Shown piece by piece: positions 16,043-24,084 of a DNA stretch of 28,518 bases. Under the pieces are notes generated by a model. That model saw only the letters and a list, made by a program, of their open reading frames with translations, had not been told where the DNA came from and did no database searches. Each line of letters begins with the position of its first letter. Position 1 is the first letter of the stretch. Position numbers and translations under genes: made by a program. The stretch is from an uncultured Oscillospiraceae bacterium (GTDB lineage Bacteria > Bacillota_A > Clostridia > Oscillospirales > Oscillospiraceae), in the NCBI GenBank assembly GCA_900754605.1, contig CAAEDK010000102.1, forward strand, positions 1-28,518, in the 5' to 3' direction.

Positions 16043-16270
16043 CTATTGGCACTTCCCGTAACCTGCGGCGGATTGGTTACCGCTCGGATCACAGCCGAAG
16101 TGGTGTATCATGATCAACGAATATGGGTCATGGCCTCCAAGCCGCCACAGCTTGTCTGCACACAACATCCGGCTCCCCCCTGCCTCCTTTCCAAATTTGG
16201 GATCACGGCCCAGTCTGCTTGTACGGCTCTCCATATTCGCAATGTACCCGTTGCCGCATATGAGGCGCAT
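16043..16270 (-). CDS. Hypothetical 75-aa protein, uncertain
   Basis: A minus-strand frame encodes 75 residues with CGNGYIANMESRTSRLGRDP near the start and FGCDPSGNQSAAGYGKCQ at the end. It is rich in Gly, Ser and Arg and has four Cys; I do not recognise it. AGGCGG lies directly against the ATG, too close for a good ribosome site. The opposite strand is open too, so coding is not certain. It would be 81 bases upstream of xis in the same direction. Confidence 0.3.
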   Translation of the reverse strand: MRLICGNGYIANMESRTSRLGRDPKFGKEAGGSRMLCADKLWRLGGHDPYSLIMIHHFGCDPSGNQSAAGYGKCQ

Positions 16271-16602
16271 ACCGCCTATTTGTCAAGGTGCAGCAGGATG
16301 CCTTCCCTGAAGATCTTGGTGTCTTCTCCTCATTCCCCGTTTCAGAGAAAGAAATTTGCCATAGAAAAAGCCGCCACCAACCTATTTCAAGGTGTGGTGG
16401 CGACTCCTATATTTCTCCAGAATGTGCGCGGGCACGATTTCAGTAAACACCGAAACAGAAAGGAAGCCGGTACAGAAGGCCCCCGCACCTGCTTAATCCT
16501 CTTTAGAAACAATCACTATAATGCCGATGTCAGTAAAGTTGACTCCGACATTCTGTTCGAAACTTGAAGCATCATTTTTATATCATCGCTTCTGCCCAAG
16601 AA
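16271..16602. other. About 330 bases without a clear gene between xis region and the large-gene operon
   Basis: Apart from one terminator-like hairpin (16372-16402) I see no supported gene. A minus-strand frame without a start codon reads FEQNVGVNFTDIGIIVIVSK at 16503-16562, which looks protein-like and ends at a TAA; it may be a relic of a lost gene that the hairpin once terminated. The long plus-strand frame here has no ribosome site. Confidence 0.3.
16372..16402 (-). terminator. Terminator-like hairpin in the gene-poor stretch
   Basis: Arms CGCCACCA (16372-16379) and TGGTGGCG (16395-16402), extended by ACCT/AGGT with one bulged base, are followed on the minus strand by GCTTTTTC. No gene that it would serve is now evident. 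Confidence 0.5.
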
Positions 16603-16646
16603 AAAACGGGGGATCTGGAGCGTATTCGCTTCACATCCCCCGTTTT
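16603..16646 (-). terminator. Terminator of the 718/816-aa operon
   Basis: Perfect 12-base arms AAAACGGGGGAT (16603-16614) and ATCCCCCGTTTT (16635-16646) with a 20-base loop are followed on the minus strand by a U-run. It starts 25 bases after the stop codon of the 816-aa gene. Confidence 0.8.
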
Positions 16647-16671
16647 CTGGTTGATTGAGATACTGTACTAA

Positions 16672-19122
16672 TCAGGATATAGCCGCCATCTCGTTGCTTG
16701 GCAGCACAAGGAACGGGAACGCCTTAAAGGAACCCTCCCGTGAGACTTTCACTTGTCCGTCCAACGAGTCCAGATACTGGGCGCCGCCTTTGGACTTGGA
16801 AATGTAGAGGGCGTACCTCATCCGCACAAAGTCAGATGCAGCGCACTGCTCTTCATAGCAAATCGCCAAGACTGGGGTAGCCAGCATCTGCATCGCCTTC
16901 TTCCGTACCAGAGAGATAAACATCTGTTTGATAACAGCGGTTTCCGAGTAATTCGCATTCTTGAAGTAGGGACGCTCCAAGAACAGGGTCAGCTGGTCTG
17001 CAGGCCGCTCATCCTCATATCGTTTCTCGGGTGGTTTAGTCAGATCGGCGAACTCCAAGGTCGGAGCATCGACATCATCTCGCAGATAATCCCGGCCCTT
17101 GGTCAGCCGGATCACAGCCCGCCCTATGACCTTACCATTCTTCTTGGCTAGTAGGATTTTCTTATTTGAGTCAAAACTGGAGAGCAGGCATTCCCGGTAT
17201 TGACCATCCACATAAGATAAGCATGTGGAGTATGGCAACCTCCCCAGACGCAGGGTAGAGTAGTAATCATCCACTTCCTCCACCAGAATGCCGTAGGTCT
17301 CCATAGCGGTGTTCGTCTGCCAAAGCAACTGCTGCTGTTTTGTGGTTGGGAAACTGATTTCCCTATTCAGGTCATTGGGATAGTATTTGAGTGTTTTAAA
17401 TTCGCCCATCAGTTCTGCCAGGATGATACGGCGGAATGCCTCCTTATTCTCAGTGTACTCATAATAGAGCCGGGTCATCTCCGCCCCCTCCCCCATAATG
17501 AAGCGGACGATGTGTTGCTCATTGTCTTGAAGGAATTTCTCGTCAAGTTCCAATTCTTTCGCCAATGCAACCCAGTCTTGATCCACATAAATGAGATCGT
17601 TGCGCATCTGAGTCCAGCTCTGATAGCCTCGCATCCGATCTGCGTTCCGGCTGGCAAAGAGTGCATCTTCCCAGGTGAGTAGTTCAGGGATCAATAACTT
17701 GATCTTGTCATAGACCAGCAGGACGCGCACAGCGTCAGTGGCGGACAGGCCGGCAATATGGCCCAACTCTTTCTGTCGCCACACACTCAGCGGTTTCTGG
17801 GACAGAAGCGCGGCCAGGCCACACAGGTCCTCCTCAGCAATCTGCATGTTCAACAGATCTCCCTTGAGCAGTTCCCGCATAACAACGAGTTTCCGATCCA
17901 CGCCGATATCCGCCAGCATCCCATAGAACTGGATGTAGACCGGCTTGGCATAGCACAGCAATTTGAGTTCCTGAAAAGTATACTCCCTCTGTTCCAGCAG
18001 ATCAAGGTTGTTCCTCTGTCCGGCCTCGCCAGCGCACGCGAGGAAATCCTTGCCGTTCAGCGCATTCAAATTGCAGCGGGTGTAGAAACTCTCTTCCAGC
18101 AGGAAGGATTCCCGACCTAGTTTGCAGAAGTCCTCAAAATGCTCCGAAACCATGTGGAGAAACCGTTTCTTCTTGTGGGCGATGGCGTAGATCAGTACAT
18201 CGTACTGAATGGGTCTGATGGATGCAAAAGGCACCTCCAAACTCCCGGAATACAGGGCGTTCAAGTATCCGACCCAGGTATCCAGCACCTGATGCTTTTC
18301 CTCGTCTGTAAGTGGCTCGCGCCGTTGAGCGAACCACTGCAGATCATGGCGCAGACCGTGGTTAGAGAGCCACCAGTCCAGAAACCGCTCCATCCATCCA
18401 GGGTCAGAACCCAGATTGGAGTATGTCTGGCGCACAAGTTCAAGATCCTTAGCCTCCAGATGGGAGAGCGAAGTCAACTCATCCTCTGTGAAAGAATGCT
18501 CCACTTGTTCACGGAACAGGAAATCCAGGACCGCCCGCATCGTCTCATTGGAGGAAAGCACAGAGAGGCTGGTTGAAATGGTACGTCCGGAAACATCGAT
18601 GAAAGAGGCAAAATAAGGGAGCTTCAGCATCTCCCGCTCCTGCGGTTTCAAATCGGATAAAGTCACGGCGTTCTGCGCATAGAAAGCGTTCAGGTTATCT
18701 ACCAATGCGGGCCACAATGCTTCATCCGCTAAGTCGTGTTCGAAATACTTCAGACACTCGTATTGACAGCAGGAGCCGTTGACCCCGGAGCCGTACATTT
18801 GAACCATCTGTTCAACGGTATAACGCCCCATCAGAGATTCCCCGAAACGATCCGCAGACTCCAGCCAGTCATTGATGAAATGGTGGGGCACTTTACAATC
18901 CACCAGTTTCTTGTAGTAGCCTGCAAATTGTTCGTTGCAGATCAGTTCTTGCTGGATACGTTCGGGCAAAACAGAGGAAAGTAGTCCTGTTAAACCTTGC
19001 TCTTCAATCCGTTCGCAGGTTGTGAGCAGTGTGGGAACACTATACTGATGTGTATGCTTTTTGCTCAAGCCACAGGTACTCATGCGCTCCAGCGCTTTAA
19101 TACGGTTAACAGTTTGTAGCAT
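16672..19122 (-). CDS. Large unassigned protein, 816 aa, second gene of a two-gene cassette
   Basis: I do not recognise this protein. It is soluble in appearance, mostly helical, with no signal peptide, no clear membrane segment and no P-loop. The first ~580 residues read as helical-repeat-like sequence. A compact C-terminal part (about 632-681) has STCLSYVDG, SSFDSNKKILLAKKNGKVIG and RAVIRLTKG, a beta-rich block that faintly recalls PcfJ-type plasmid proteins; this is a weak resemblance. The ATG at 19122 is chosen because AAGGAGG lies nine bases upstream; a TTG eight codons earlier would swallow that site. It overlaps the 718-aa gene by 17 bases, which points to coupled translation and joint function. 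A strong terminator follows. Confidence 0.85.
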   Translation of the reverse strand: MLQTVNRIKALERMSTCGLSKKHTHQYSVPTLLTTCERIEEQGLTGLLSSVLPERIQQELICNEQFAGYYKKLVDCKVPHHFINDWLESADRFGESLMGRYTVEQMVQMYGSGVNGSCCQYECLKYFEHDLADEALWPALVDNLNAFYAQNAVTLSDLKPQEREMLKLPYFASFIDVSGRTISTSLSVLSSNETMRAVLDFLFREQVEHSFTEDELTSLSHLEAKDLELVRQTYSNLGSDPGWMERFLDWWLSNHGLRHDLQWFAQRREPLTDEEKHQVLDTWVGYLNALYSGSLEVPFASIRPIQYDVLIYAIAHKKKRFLHMVSEHFEDFCKLGRESFLLEESFYTRCNLNALNGKDFLACAGEAGQRNNLDLLEQREYTFQELKLLCYAKPVYIQFYGMLADIGVDRKLVVMRELLKGDLLNMQIAEEDLCGLAALLSQKPLSVWRQKELGHIAGLSATDAVRVLLVYDKIKLLIPELLTWEDALFASRNADRMRGYQSWTQMRNDLIYVDQDWVALAKELELDEKFLQDNEQHIVRFIMGEGAEMTRLYYEYTENKEAFRRIILAELMGEFKTLKYYPNDLNREISFPTTKQQQLLWQTNTAMETYGILVEEVDDYYSTLRLGRLPYSTCLSYVDGQYRECLLSSFDSNKKILLAKKNGKVIGRAVIRLTKGRDYLRDDVDAPTLEFADLTKPPEKRYEDERPADQLTLFLERPYFKNANYSETAVIKQMFISLVRKKAMQMLATPVLAICYEEQCAASDFVRMRYALYISKSKGGAQYLDSLDGQVKVSREGSFKAFPFLVLPSNEMAAIS

Positions 19123-21262
19123 TTGCACGCTCCTCCTTGATAACAATTTCTATAAGAGAGTACAGCGTTTTTCGTGGGATGGCATCCGTATCAATAGCTC
19201 TTCCGCATAAATAGAGCAACACACCGGCCTGCTCTGATGTTATGGGATAACTAAATTGGGAGGCGGCAAGATGCAGGGGCTCATCAATCAGGCTCAAGGC
19301 ATCTCTGCGATCCTCTACACTGTAATAGCTATCCAAAAAATCCTTCAGCGATTGAACACTCCCATCAAACTTGGCATCCAATCTCTCCTTTTTTGTGGCA
19401 AGCGAGTTAGCCCGGCGCTCCTGTCTGATCCGCTCCCACTCTGCCTGTTGCTGCTCTTTCTCTGCATCCAGCTCTTCCTGCGTATACAAATCCTGTTTCA
19501 AACTGTTCACACTATGAATATTGTAACGTGTTGCGATCAGGGCTTTCAGAACTTCCCGGAGCGTCTCTTTATCATAGAGCGCACGGACACAGTCATTCCA
19601 TAGTGCCGCTTCCACAAAGTTATAATAACTTTGTGGTTCAAGACAGAATTGTGAGGTATCGATCCACTCAAAAAGTTGACGCTGTTCGTCCGAAGACAGA
19701 AAGTCCCGCTTAAAATCCAGTTTGCCGAGATCGCTATAGTAATAGCGGATAGATTTCATATAATCGCGGTGGAAGCCCGAATGACTCTCGAACAGGTCTG
19801 GATACTCAGTCACATCGTATGTTTCTAATAACTTCTTATTAAAGTCAAACGCCTTCCTGGTCCGAGAACCTGCGGTATATTCCTGCACATAGCACAACGC
19901 CTGTTTTTCTTTCGGCTCCGACTCATAATTGAGGTGTGACTGAAAAAAGGACCATAAATCAATGGTGTCAGCATCCACAAGCAACGCGAAATTCTTGTTA
20001 TACCAGCCATTCTCTTGTTGAAACGCCTCCATATAGTCCAAGCCCGTCAGTTCCTGATAACGCTCCATATACCGACGGATCTCCTTTTTGTCGGGCGCCT
20101 CCAGACGGTCGACCTGTTCAATGAAGAGATTCCGGTAATCCAGTGGCTCCAACTGTTCTGCCAAGATATCCCATTGCGGATCAAATACATCGAACCGATA
20201 AGAGAACTGTAAATTGGCTTTCTGGATCATCCACAATACTGTTTTAGGGTTGGTCGGATTGACCTGTGTGGAGACAGCAGGCCATATCCCCTCATGCCCT
20301 TCGTAACGGATGTGAAATTTACGATACATGGAGTAGAGTCTCTCCATGTGGGTGAAAGCCTCGTCCGGCAGCTCCTCGTCCTGATTGAGTGCAGCGATAC
20401 AAAATTGGGCAGCCGCCTTCTCAGCAGGAATGCCGTTGGGATTAAGCCCAACTGGATTTTGGCAGGGCCAAATCATCCAGGAGTTGGCATACCTGATCTC
20501 CAGCGTACTATATCCTGAGTCGATCAACGTCTTGTACAGAGCGGAGCCCTCCTTGCAGAACTGGCCGGGCAACTTCAGCAACGCCCGCAGGACTGCATTG
20601 TCTTTCTTCCTGCACTCGGCGATGACCGGCTTATAGTTGCATAGAAGCCAGTCCAGCATACGGCCATTGCCGAGCAGCGGTATGGTCCGATCAACGCCCC
20701 ACAACCGAGCGATCTGGGGGCGCATTGCAGGAAACTCATCTTCCTGAGGGTCAAATAGGGAGAGGACAAACATAGCATCCTCCGTCCGTTGATACGTATC
20801 GCCAGCCAGTTGGGACCGTAACTGCTTACGCTCCATCGGGTCGGTGGTCAGGAGGTAGCGGGCTCCCTGCAGATACAGGTCGTTCCCAGCCTCTTTATCC
20901 AGCCTACGTATGAAGTCTTCTCGCTGAGTCCCAACAAACATGGAGTCTGTGAGAAATGGCAGGGCAAATCCAAGAGCCAGCGCCAGCGCACGGAATATTT
21001 CTGGTCTGGAGCCGATGCGTTCCTCGAATCGCTCCGTAATCTCGCCGATATAGCGAAGTTCATGCTGGGCAAAATAGGCCCCCGGGTCGTTGCACCTGGA
21101 AGCCCATAGGGACTTCTGACTGATAAAACGCGAGTACTCCAGCATAGCGTCCTTGTTGTCGGACATCTTGACCACAAGGGCCAGAAGTGCATTAAAAAGA
21201 TCTAAGTCGAGGATCTTCTCATAGGCGTCGCAGTGGCTTTGTTCCTTGTCATGACTGCTCAT
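19106..21262 (-). CDS. Large unassigned protein, 718 aa, first large gene of the cassette
   Basis: I do not recognise this protein. It looks cytoplasmic and mostly helical, with many aromatic residues and no membrane segment, nucleotide-binding loop or obvious nuclease motif. Residues ~594-634 form a strongly charged coiled coil (EELDAEKEQQQAEWERIRQE). The N-terminus is MSSHDKEQSHCDAYEKIL. AAGGAG lies 11 bases before the ATG. A 37-aa ORF with a stronger ribosome site ends two bases upstream, so translation is probably coupled. The downstream 816-aa gene overlaps by 17 bases. The promoter at 21662-21690 and two leader terminators suggest conditional expression. Similar size and helical make-up suggest that the two large proteins form a complex; this is inference. 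Confidence 0.85.
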   Translation of the reverse strand: MSSHDKEQSHCDAYEKILDLDLFNALLALVVKMSDNKDAMLEYSRFISQKSLWASRCNDPGAYFAQHELRYIGEITERFEERIGSRPEIFRALALALGFALPFLTDSMFVGTQREDFIRRLDKEAGNDLYLQGARYLLTTDPMERKQLRSQLAGDTYQRTEDAMFVLSLFDPQEDEFPAMRPQIARLWGVDRTIPLLGNGRMLDWLLCNYKPVIAECRKKDNAVLRALLKLPGQFCKEGSALYKTLIDSGYSTLEIRYANSWMIWPCQNPVGLNPNGIPAEKAAAQFCIAALNQDEELPDEAFTHMERLYSMYRKFHIRYEGHEGIWPAVSTQVNPTNPKTVLWMIQKANLQFSYRFDVFDPQWDILAEQLEPLDYRNLFIEQVDRLEAPDKKEIRRYMERYQELTGLDYMEAFQQENGWYNKNFALLVDADTIDLWSFFQSHLNYESEPKEKQALCYVQEYTAGSRTRKAFDFNKKLLETYDVTEYPDLFESHSGFHRDYMKSIRYYYSDLGKLDFKRDFLSSDEQRQLFEWIDTSQFCLEPQSYYNFVEAALWNDCVRALYDKETLREVLKALIATRYNIHSVNSLKQDLYTQEELDAEKEQQQAEWERIRQERRANSLATKKERLDAKFDGSVQSLKDFLDSYYSVEDRRDALSLIDEPLHLAASQFSYPITSEQAGVLLYLCGRAIDTDAIPRKTLYSLIEIVIKEERANATNC

Positions 21263-21264
21263 AA

Positions 21265-21378
21265 CTATGTTCTCTCCTTTCTCTGTGCCACCGCTGATAC
21301 GGCGGCCATTTTTGTGTGCGGTACCGGGCAGTCATGCACCGGCGCACCGTGTCTGTACGCTTGTCCTGTTGTGATCAT
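21265..21378 (-). CDS. Small 37-aa protein or leader peptide upstream of the 718-aa gene
   Basis: An ATG at 21378 is preceded by AAGGAGGG with five bases between, the best ribosome site of this operon. The 37 codons start MITTGQAYRHGAPVHDCPVP and end with a basic stretch (AQRKERT). The TAG stop is two bases before the ATG of the 718-aa gene. It could be a real microprotein or a coupling leader. I do not know a family. Confidence 0.6.
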   Translation of the reverse strand: MITTGQAYRHGAPVHDCPVPHTKMAAVSAVAQRKERT

Positions 21379-21481
21379 TGACTCCCTCCTTTTTCTTGAT
21401 TTGTGGTATTCACGCAGTAGATGCCTGCGGTACCTGAGAGAAATATGGTCGCCGCCACATACTGCATGGCGGCAGACAAAG

Positions 21482-21512
21482 AAAAAAGCGCCTGAAGATG
21501 TTCCTCAGACGC
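21482..21512 (-). terminator. Second leader terminator of the leftward operon
   Basis: In the leftward RNA GCGTCTGA pairs with TCAGGCGC (with G-U pairs) and six U follow (complement of 21482-21487). It lies 103 bases before the small ORF, inside the leader. Confidence 0.65.
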
Positions 21513-21572
21513 AATTTCACGCATTGGTACTGTAACTAGGCTGCGCAGACATATCTTTTTTTGGCAAAACGT

Positions 21573-21609
21573 AAAAAGCGTCCAAAGGCAACATGCCTTC
21601 AGACGCTTT
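21573..21609 (-). terminator. First leader terminator of the leftward operon
   Basis: In the leftward RNA a 16-base stem, AAAGCGTCTGAAGGCA with TGCCTTTGGACGCTTT, closes over three bases and ends in five U. It lies about 50 bases after the predicted transcription start and so would stop nearly all transcripts unless overcome. Confidence 0.75.
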
Positions 21610-21661
21610 GAAACACAGAATACTGTAATCGCCAGGGCGATTTCGGATACTTTATGTCAGT

Positions 21662-21690
21662 ATTATACCGCACCTACGGATTGTTTGCAA
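21662..21690 (-). promoter_or_regulatory. Promoter of the leftward 718/816-aa operon
   Basis: On the minus strand TTGCAA (21685-21690), 17 bases and a perfect TATAAT (21662-21667). The leader from here to the small ORF is about 280 bases and contains two terminators. Confidence 0.75.
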
Positions 21691-21829
21691 GGGATTTTCG
21701 AACTGAGTCACCAACGTAAAATGCCACATGGCCTTTCTTCCTGCTCCACGGCTTGGGAATCGTGAACCCGATATGTTTCAGAACATCAGCTGCCACCGGC
21801 GGGTGGTGATTTTTAATGCTTGTTTTTTC
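21674..21829 (-). pseudogene. Possible relic of a coding sequence between the two promoters
   Basis: A minus-strand frame without a start codon runs for 51 codons between two stops and reads as ordinary protein, for example VAADVLKHIGFTIPKPWSRK and HVAFYVGDSVRKSLANNP. It carries both flanking promoter elements inside or at its edges. I see no ribosome site and recognise no family. It may be the C-terminal remnant of a lost gene, or chance. Confidence 0.3.
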
Positions 21830-21848
21830 TCAAAGGAAACGCTATAAT
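21820..21848 (+). promoter_or_regulatory. Promoter of the rightward operon
   Basis: TTGTTT (21820-21825), 17 bases and a perfect TATAAT (21843-21848). The leader to the first gene is about 230 bases with two terminators. Confidence 0.75.
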
Positions 21849-21902
21849 ATGCTCACATAGTATCTGCGGCAGCCTAAGGCAGTCTTAGTTTCCGTGTTGC
21901 AT

Positions 21903-21940
21903 AGCGTCCAGAGGTCTTTCTGACCTTTGGGCGCTTTTTT
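21903..21940 (+). terminator. First leader terminator of the rightward operon
   Basis: AGCGTCCAGAGGTC (21903-21916) pairs over 14 bases with GACCTTTGGGCGCT (21922-21935), two of them G-U, and six T follow. Its 3' half, CCTTTGGGCGC, is close to CCTTTGGACGC of the leftward leader terminator. Confidence 0.8.
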
Positions 21941-21997
21941 GTTTTCTGGACAAACGAATGCCCCTCTTAAACAGATCTCGCCCATCCTGGGCAAAAG

Positions 21998-22031
21998 CGT
22001 GTGGACTATTCTGGGTTCCACACGTTTTTTT
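21998..22031 (+). terminator. Second leader terminator of the rightward operon
   Basis: CGTGTGGA (21998-22005) pairs with TCCACACG (22017-22024) and seven T follow. A small stem GCCCA/TGGGC lies just upstream and could belong to an alternative fold. Confidence 0.75.
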
Positions 22032-22086
22032 ATATAGATATCCCTGCAGCGGAACACCGCAAAAATCAAAAAGGAGATGAAAAGTC

Positions 22087-22149
22087 ATGCAATCACTCGA
22101 AAGAATCCCGACACGGCAGAGAGCATCGAAACACGGTGATCCGGAATGA
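22087..22149 (+). CDS. Mini-ORF of 20 codons coupled to the next gene
   Basis: ATG at 22087 follows AAGGAG by ten bases. Its TGA overlaps the ATG of the next gene as ATGA, a classic coupling arrangement. A second 20-codon frame starts at 22077 (MKSHAITRKNPDTAES...), but its ATG directly touches the AAGGAG. Which of the two is used is not clear; either may only be a leader peptide. Confidence 0.4.
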   Translation: MQSLERIPTRQRASKHGDPE

Positions 22150-22334
22150 ATACCAATTGGATTGGCGTCGCTTTCGTCAGCGAAGAGGTTCCAAACCGAG
22201 AACAAGTTGAGGATCAACTTGCGGAGAGGACAGAGGCTCTACGTCAAGAGGCCCAAACTGCTCTGGATGCCTGGCTCAATGAACAAGGCCTGGAACAGGT
22301 AATGGGGGTTATCATCCTGAAAAAAACTATTTAA
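22146..22334 (+). CDS. Hypothetical 62-aa protein
   Basis: The small acidic protein starts MNTNWIGVAFVSEEVPNREQ and continues as one long amphipathic helix (QLAERTEALRQEAQTALDAW) before a hydrophobic end. I know no family. It has only a weak ribosome site of its own; its ATG overlaps the stop of the 20-codon mini-ORF, so it probably depends on coupling. It is the first sizeable gene after the two leader terminators. Confidence 0.55.
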   Translation: MNTNWIGVAFVSEEVPNREQVEDQLAERTEALRQEAQTALDAWLNEQGLEQVMGVIILKKTI

Positions 22335-22355
22335 GTCAATCGAGGAGGAACAAAC

Positions 22356-22910
22356 GTGGCTACTTTAATTATCGAGATGGATGGCGGACTGGTCAACGAG
22401 GTCTACTCCACCCTTTTGGAGCCGCTCAACATTCAAGTCTACGACACCGATGATAGGCGAGATCCTGAACACGCCTATCTGTATGCCGCCAGTATCTATG
22501 CTTTGCAGTTTGGTGGAATGAGGCCCCAATTCCGGAGGGGCCATGACTACTCTGACCGGATTTGGGGGGCGCTGGAGCGCCGGCCAGAGTCCGCTGCCCT
22601 AGTCTCAGACCTGCGGCGGGCCGCTTCCCAGGCAGGGATCCAGGCCCAGGCTCAAGATGCGGCTTTCCTTGCCGGCTATCTGGAGGCATTTGGTGAATTC
22701 AAGGAGTTCGTCGACTACCTCAGTGCAGAAAAGAAGGTAAACGCAGAATTCCGGCAACAGATCGACAGACTGCTCGACCGGCAGATGGAGAAGTATTTCA
22801 CCTTCGCCGAGCAAATTAACACCCCGGAGCGGTACGACGGCGGCCATGATGAGACTGCCATCTCAGGGCGAACTCTGGACTGTGAGGGAGGGGCTAAGGA
22901 TGGTGTTTGA
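22356..22910 (+). CDS. Hypothetical 184-aa element protein
   Basis: The start LIIEMDGGLVNEVYS then VQVYDTDD-like sequence resembles the opening of small proteins often carried by Clostridia integrative elements (a short beta hairpin followed by an acidic V-Y-D-x-D segment); no function is known. The rest is helical and charged, with Gln/Ala-rich SQAGIQAQAQDAAFLAGYLE around residues 90-109. The GTG at 22356 has GAGGAGG seven bases upstream. It overlaps the next small ORF by 11 bases. Confidence 0.75.
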   Translation: MATLIIEMDGGLVNEVYSTLLEPLNIQVYDTDDRRDPEHAYLYAASIYALQFGGMRPQFRRGHDYSDRIWGALERRPESAALVSDLRRAASQAGIQAQAQDAAFLAGYLEAFGEFKEFVDYLSAEKKVNAEFRQQIDRLLDRQMEKYFTFAEQINTPERYDGGHDETAISGRTLDCEGGAKDGV

Positions 22911-23007
22911 AAATCAGATTTGCGACCGCTGTCATAGGCCTACAGTCACCCGGATCATGTCCATGTTCAATCTGGATACCATGATGCTCTACGAGGTCAT
23001 CCGGTAA
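22900..23007 (+). CDS. Small 35-aa protein with CxxC, perhaps a truncated zinc-finger protein
   Basis: ATG at 22900 follows GAGGGAGGGG and starts inside the end of the 184-aa gene. The 35 residues contain ICDRCHRPT and IMSMFNLDTM. Small element proteins with a CxxC pair, an IMSMFN-like segment and then a second CxxC are familiar to me from Clostridia elements; here the second pair is missing and the frame stops early, so this may be a shortened or frameshifted member. Confidence 0.5.
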   Translation: MVFENQICDRCHRPTVTRIMSMFNLDTMMLYEVIR

Positions 23008-23065
23008 TCCGCTACACAAGCCGGGATTGGAGCATCCAGTTCCGGCTCAAAAAAGGAGATTGTAT

Positions 23066-24019
23066 ATGAAGACAATCAGTACCGCCTATTATGAGAAAAT
23101 GGCCGAAGCTAAGCAAACCTTCTGTGCCTTTTGCATGAGAGGGGCTATGCCGTTCCTGGAAGACTGCAAGGACTGCAAGATAAACCGGATGTTCAAGGCA
23201 GTTCAGGCAGTCATCAAGGAGGAAACCACACCACAGGATGAAGCTGCGGTTGAGAAGACCCGGAATGCCTACGATGGGATTGACCTTCCAAAAGAGATGA
23301 TAGAGTCTCTTGGCAGGGGGCCGAGAAATCATGATGGTTTCCGCACAAGCCCAGCATTCCAGCTCTTTATCACCAATGGCGCTTACCCAGACGTGGAGGT
23401 ACAGCTAATAGAGAGCAAGACTGGATTCCCTGATTTCTCTGGCTCTGAGGAGGAAACATCCAGTCGGTCAACGGTTCACTATTTGAACTACCTCGAAAAA
23501 GGAGTTGGCGTTCCGTCTTCCATCCAACTTTGGGACCTTACATATGATACGCTGAAAGACGAACTGAAATCCTTACTGGAGCGGATGTTCAACAGGAGCA
23601 TCCATCAGTTCTGGGGGATTCAGGCGCTCCCATTCCCGGAGCGGTATTTTATCACAAGTCGGTCTGCAGAGGAACTGGCCGCAGATATGATGAGCGAGGT
23701 GGGGGGCTATCAGGCTTCGGACGTGGACGAATATGGCTGTGTGTACAGCCAGGAACACTATGTAGGCTGCCTCAGAAACAGCAATATCACACCACATGGA
23801 CAGAACACAAGCGGAGAGGTCTACATGAGGCTAGGCAAGTTCCCACTGAAAAATTCCGAAAAATACTTCATCGAGACCCGGTGTACGATTTCTCCGATGT
23901 TCATCGACACCCAGCTCGTCAAAGGCAGGGCAGAGGACAGCATTACCAAAAAAATTTATAGCATCATCTGCTATATTGCAGCCCGCGAGATGATGGTGAA
24001 AGACACAAATCAAAATTGA
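23066..24019 (+). CDS. Hypothetical 317-aa protein with N-terminal Cys4 zinc-binding motif
   Basis: I do not recognise the family. Residues ~19-37 hold CAFCMRGAMPFLEDCKDCK, two CxxC pairs that probably bind zinc. The rest is a mixed alpha/beta protein without membrane segments; FPERYFITSRSAEELAADMM and GQNTSGEVYMRLGKFPLKN are central landmarks. The ATG at 23066 has AAGGAG seven bases upstream; thirteen open codons upstream are not needed. It follows the 35-aa ORF by 58 bases and is followed by a 17-codon mini-ORF. Confidence 0.75.
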   Translation: MKTISTAYYEKMAEAKQTFCAFCMRGAMPFLEDCKDCKINRMFKAVQAVIKEETTPQDEAAVEKTRNAYDGIDLPKEMIESLGRGPRNHDGFRTSPAFQLFITNGAYPDVEVQLIESKTGFPDFSGSEEETSSRSTVHYLNYLEKGVGVPSSIQLWDLTYDTLKDELKSLLERMFNRSIHQFWGIQALPFPERYFITSRSAEELAADMMSEVGGYQASDVDEYGCVYSQEHYVGCLRNSNITPHGQNTSGEVYMRLGKFPLKNSEKYFIETRCTISPMFIDTQLVKGRAEDSITKKIYSIICYIAAREMMVKDTNQN

Positions 24020-24030
24020 AGGAGCGACAA

Positions 24031-24084
24031 ATGACAAATATGATTGCAGTAAAAGTGACATACGATAAGGTGATTCAAATATGA
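24031..24084 (+). CDS. Mini-ORF of 17 codons coupled to the next gene
   Basis: ATG at 24031 follows GGAG by six bases and encodes MTNMIAVKVTYDKVIQI. Its TGA overlaps the ATG of the following 359-aa gene as ATGA. The 359-aa gene has no clear ribosome site of its own, so the mini-ORF may deliver ribosomes to it. Confidence 0.5.
   Translation: MTNMIAVKVTYDKVIQI

Noticed and set aside
16046..16567. Plus-strand frame of 173 codons upstream of xis
   Set aside because: No ribosome site or promoter; the product looks unordered and the opposite strand has a more protein-like frame.
22001..22210. Plus-strand frame of 69 codons in the rightward leader
   Set aside because: Its start lies within the second leader terminator; a better mini-ORF with a ribosome site overlaps it.
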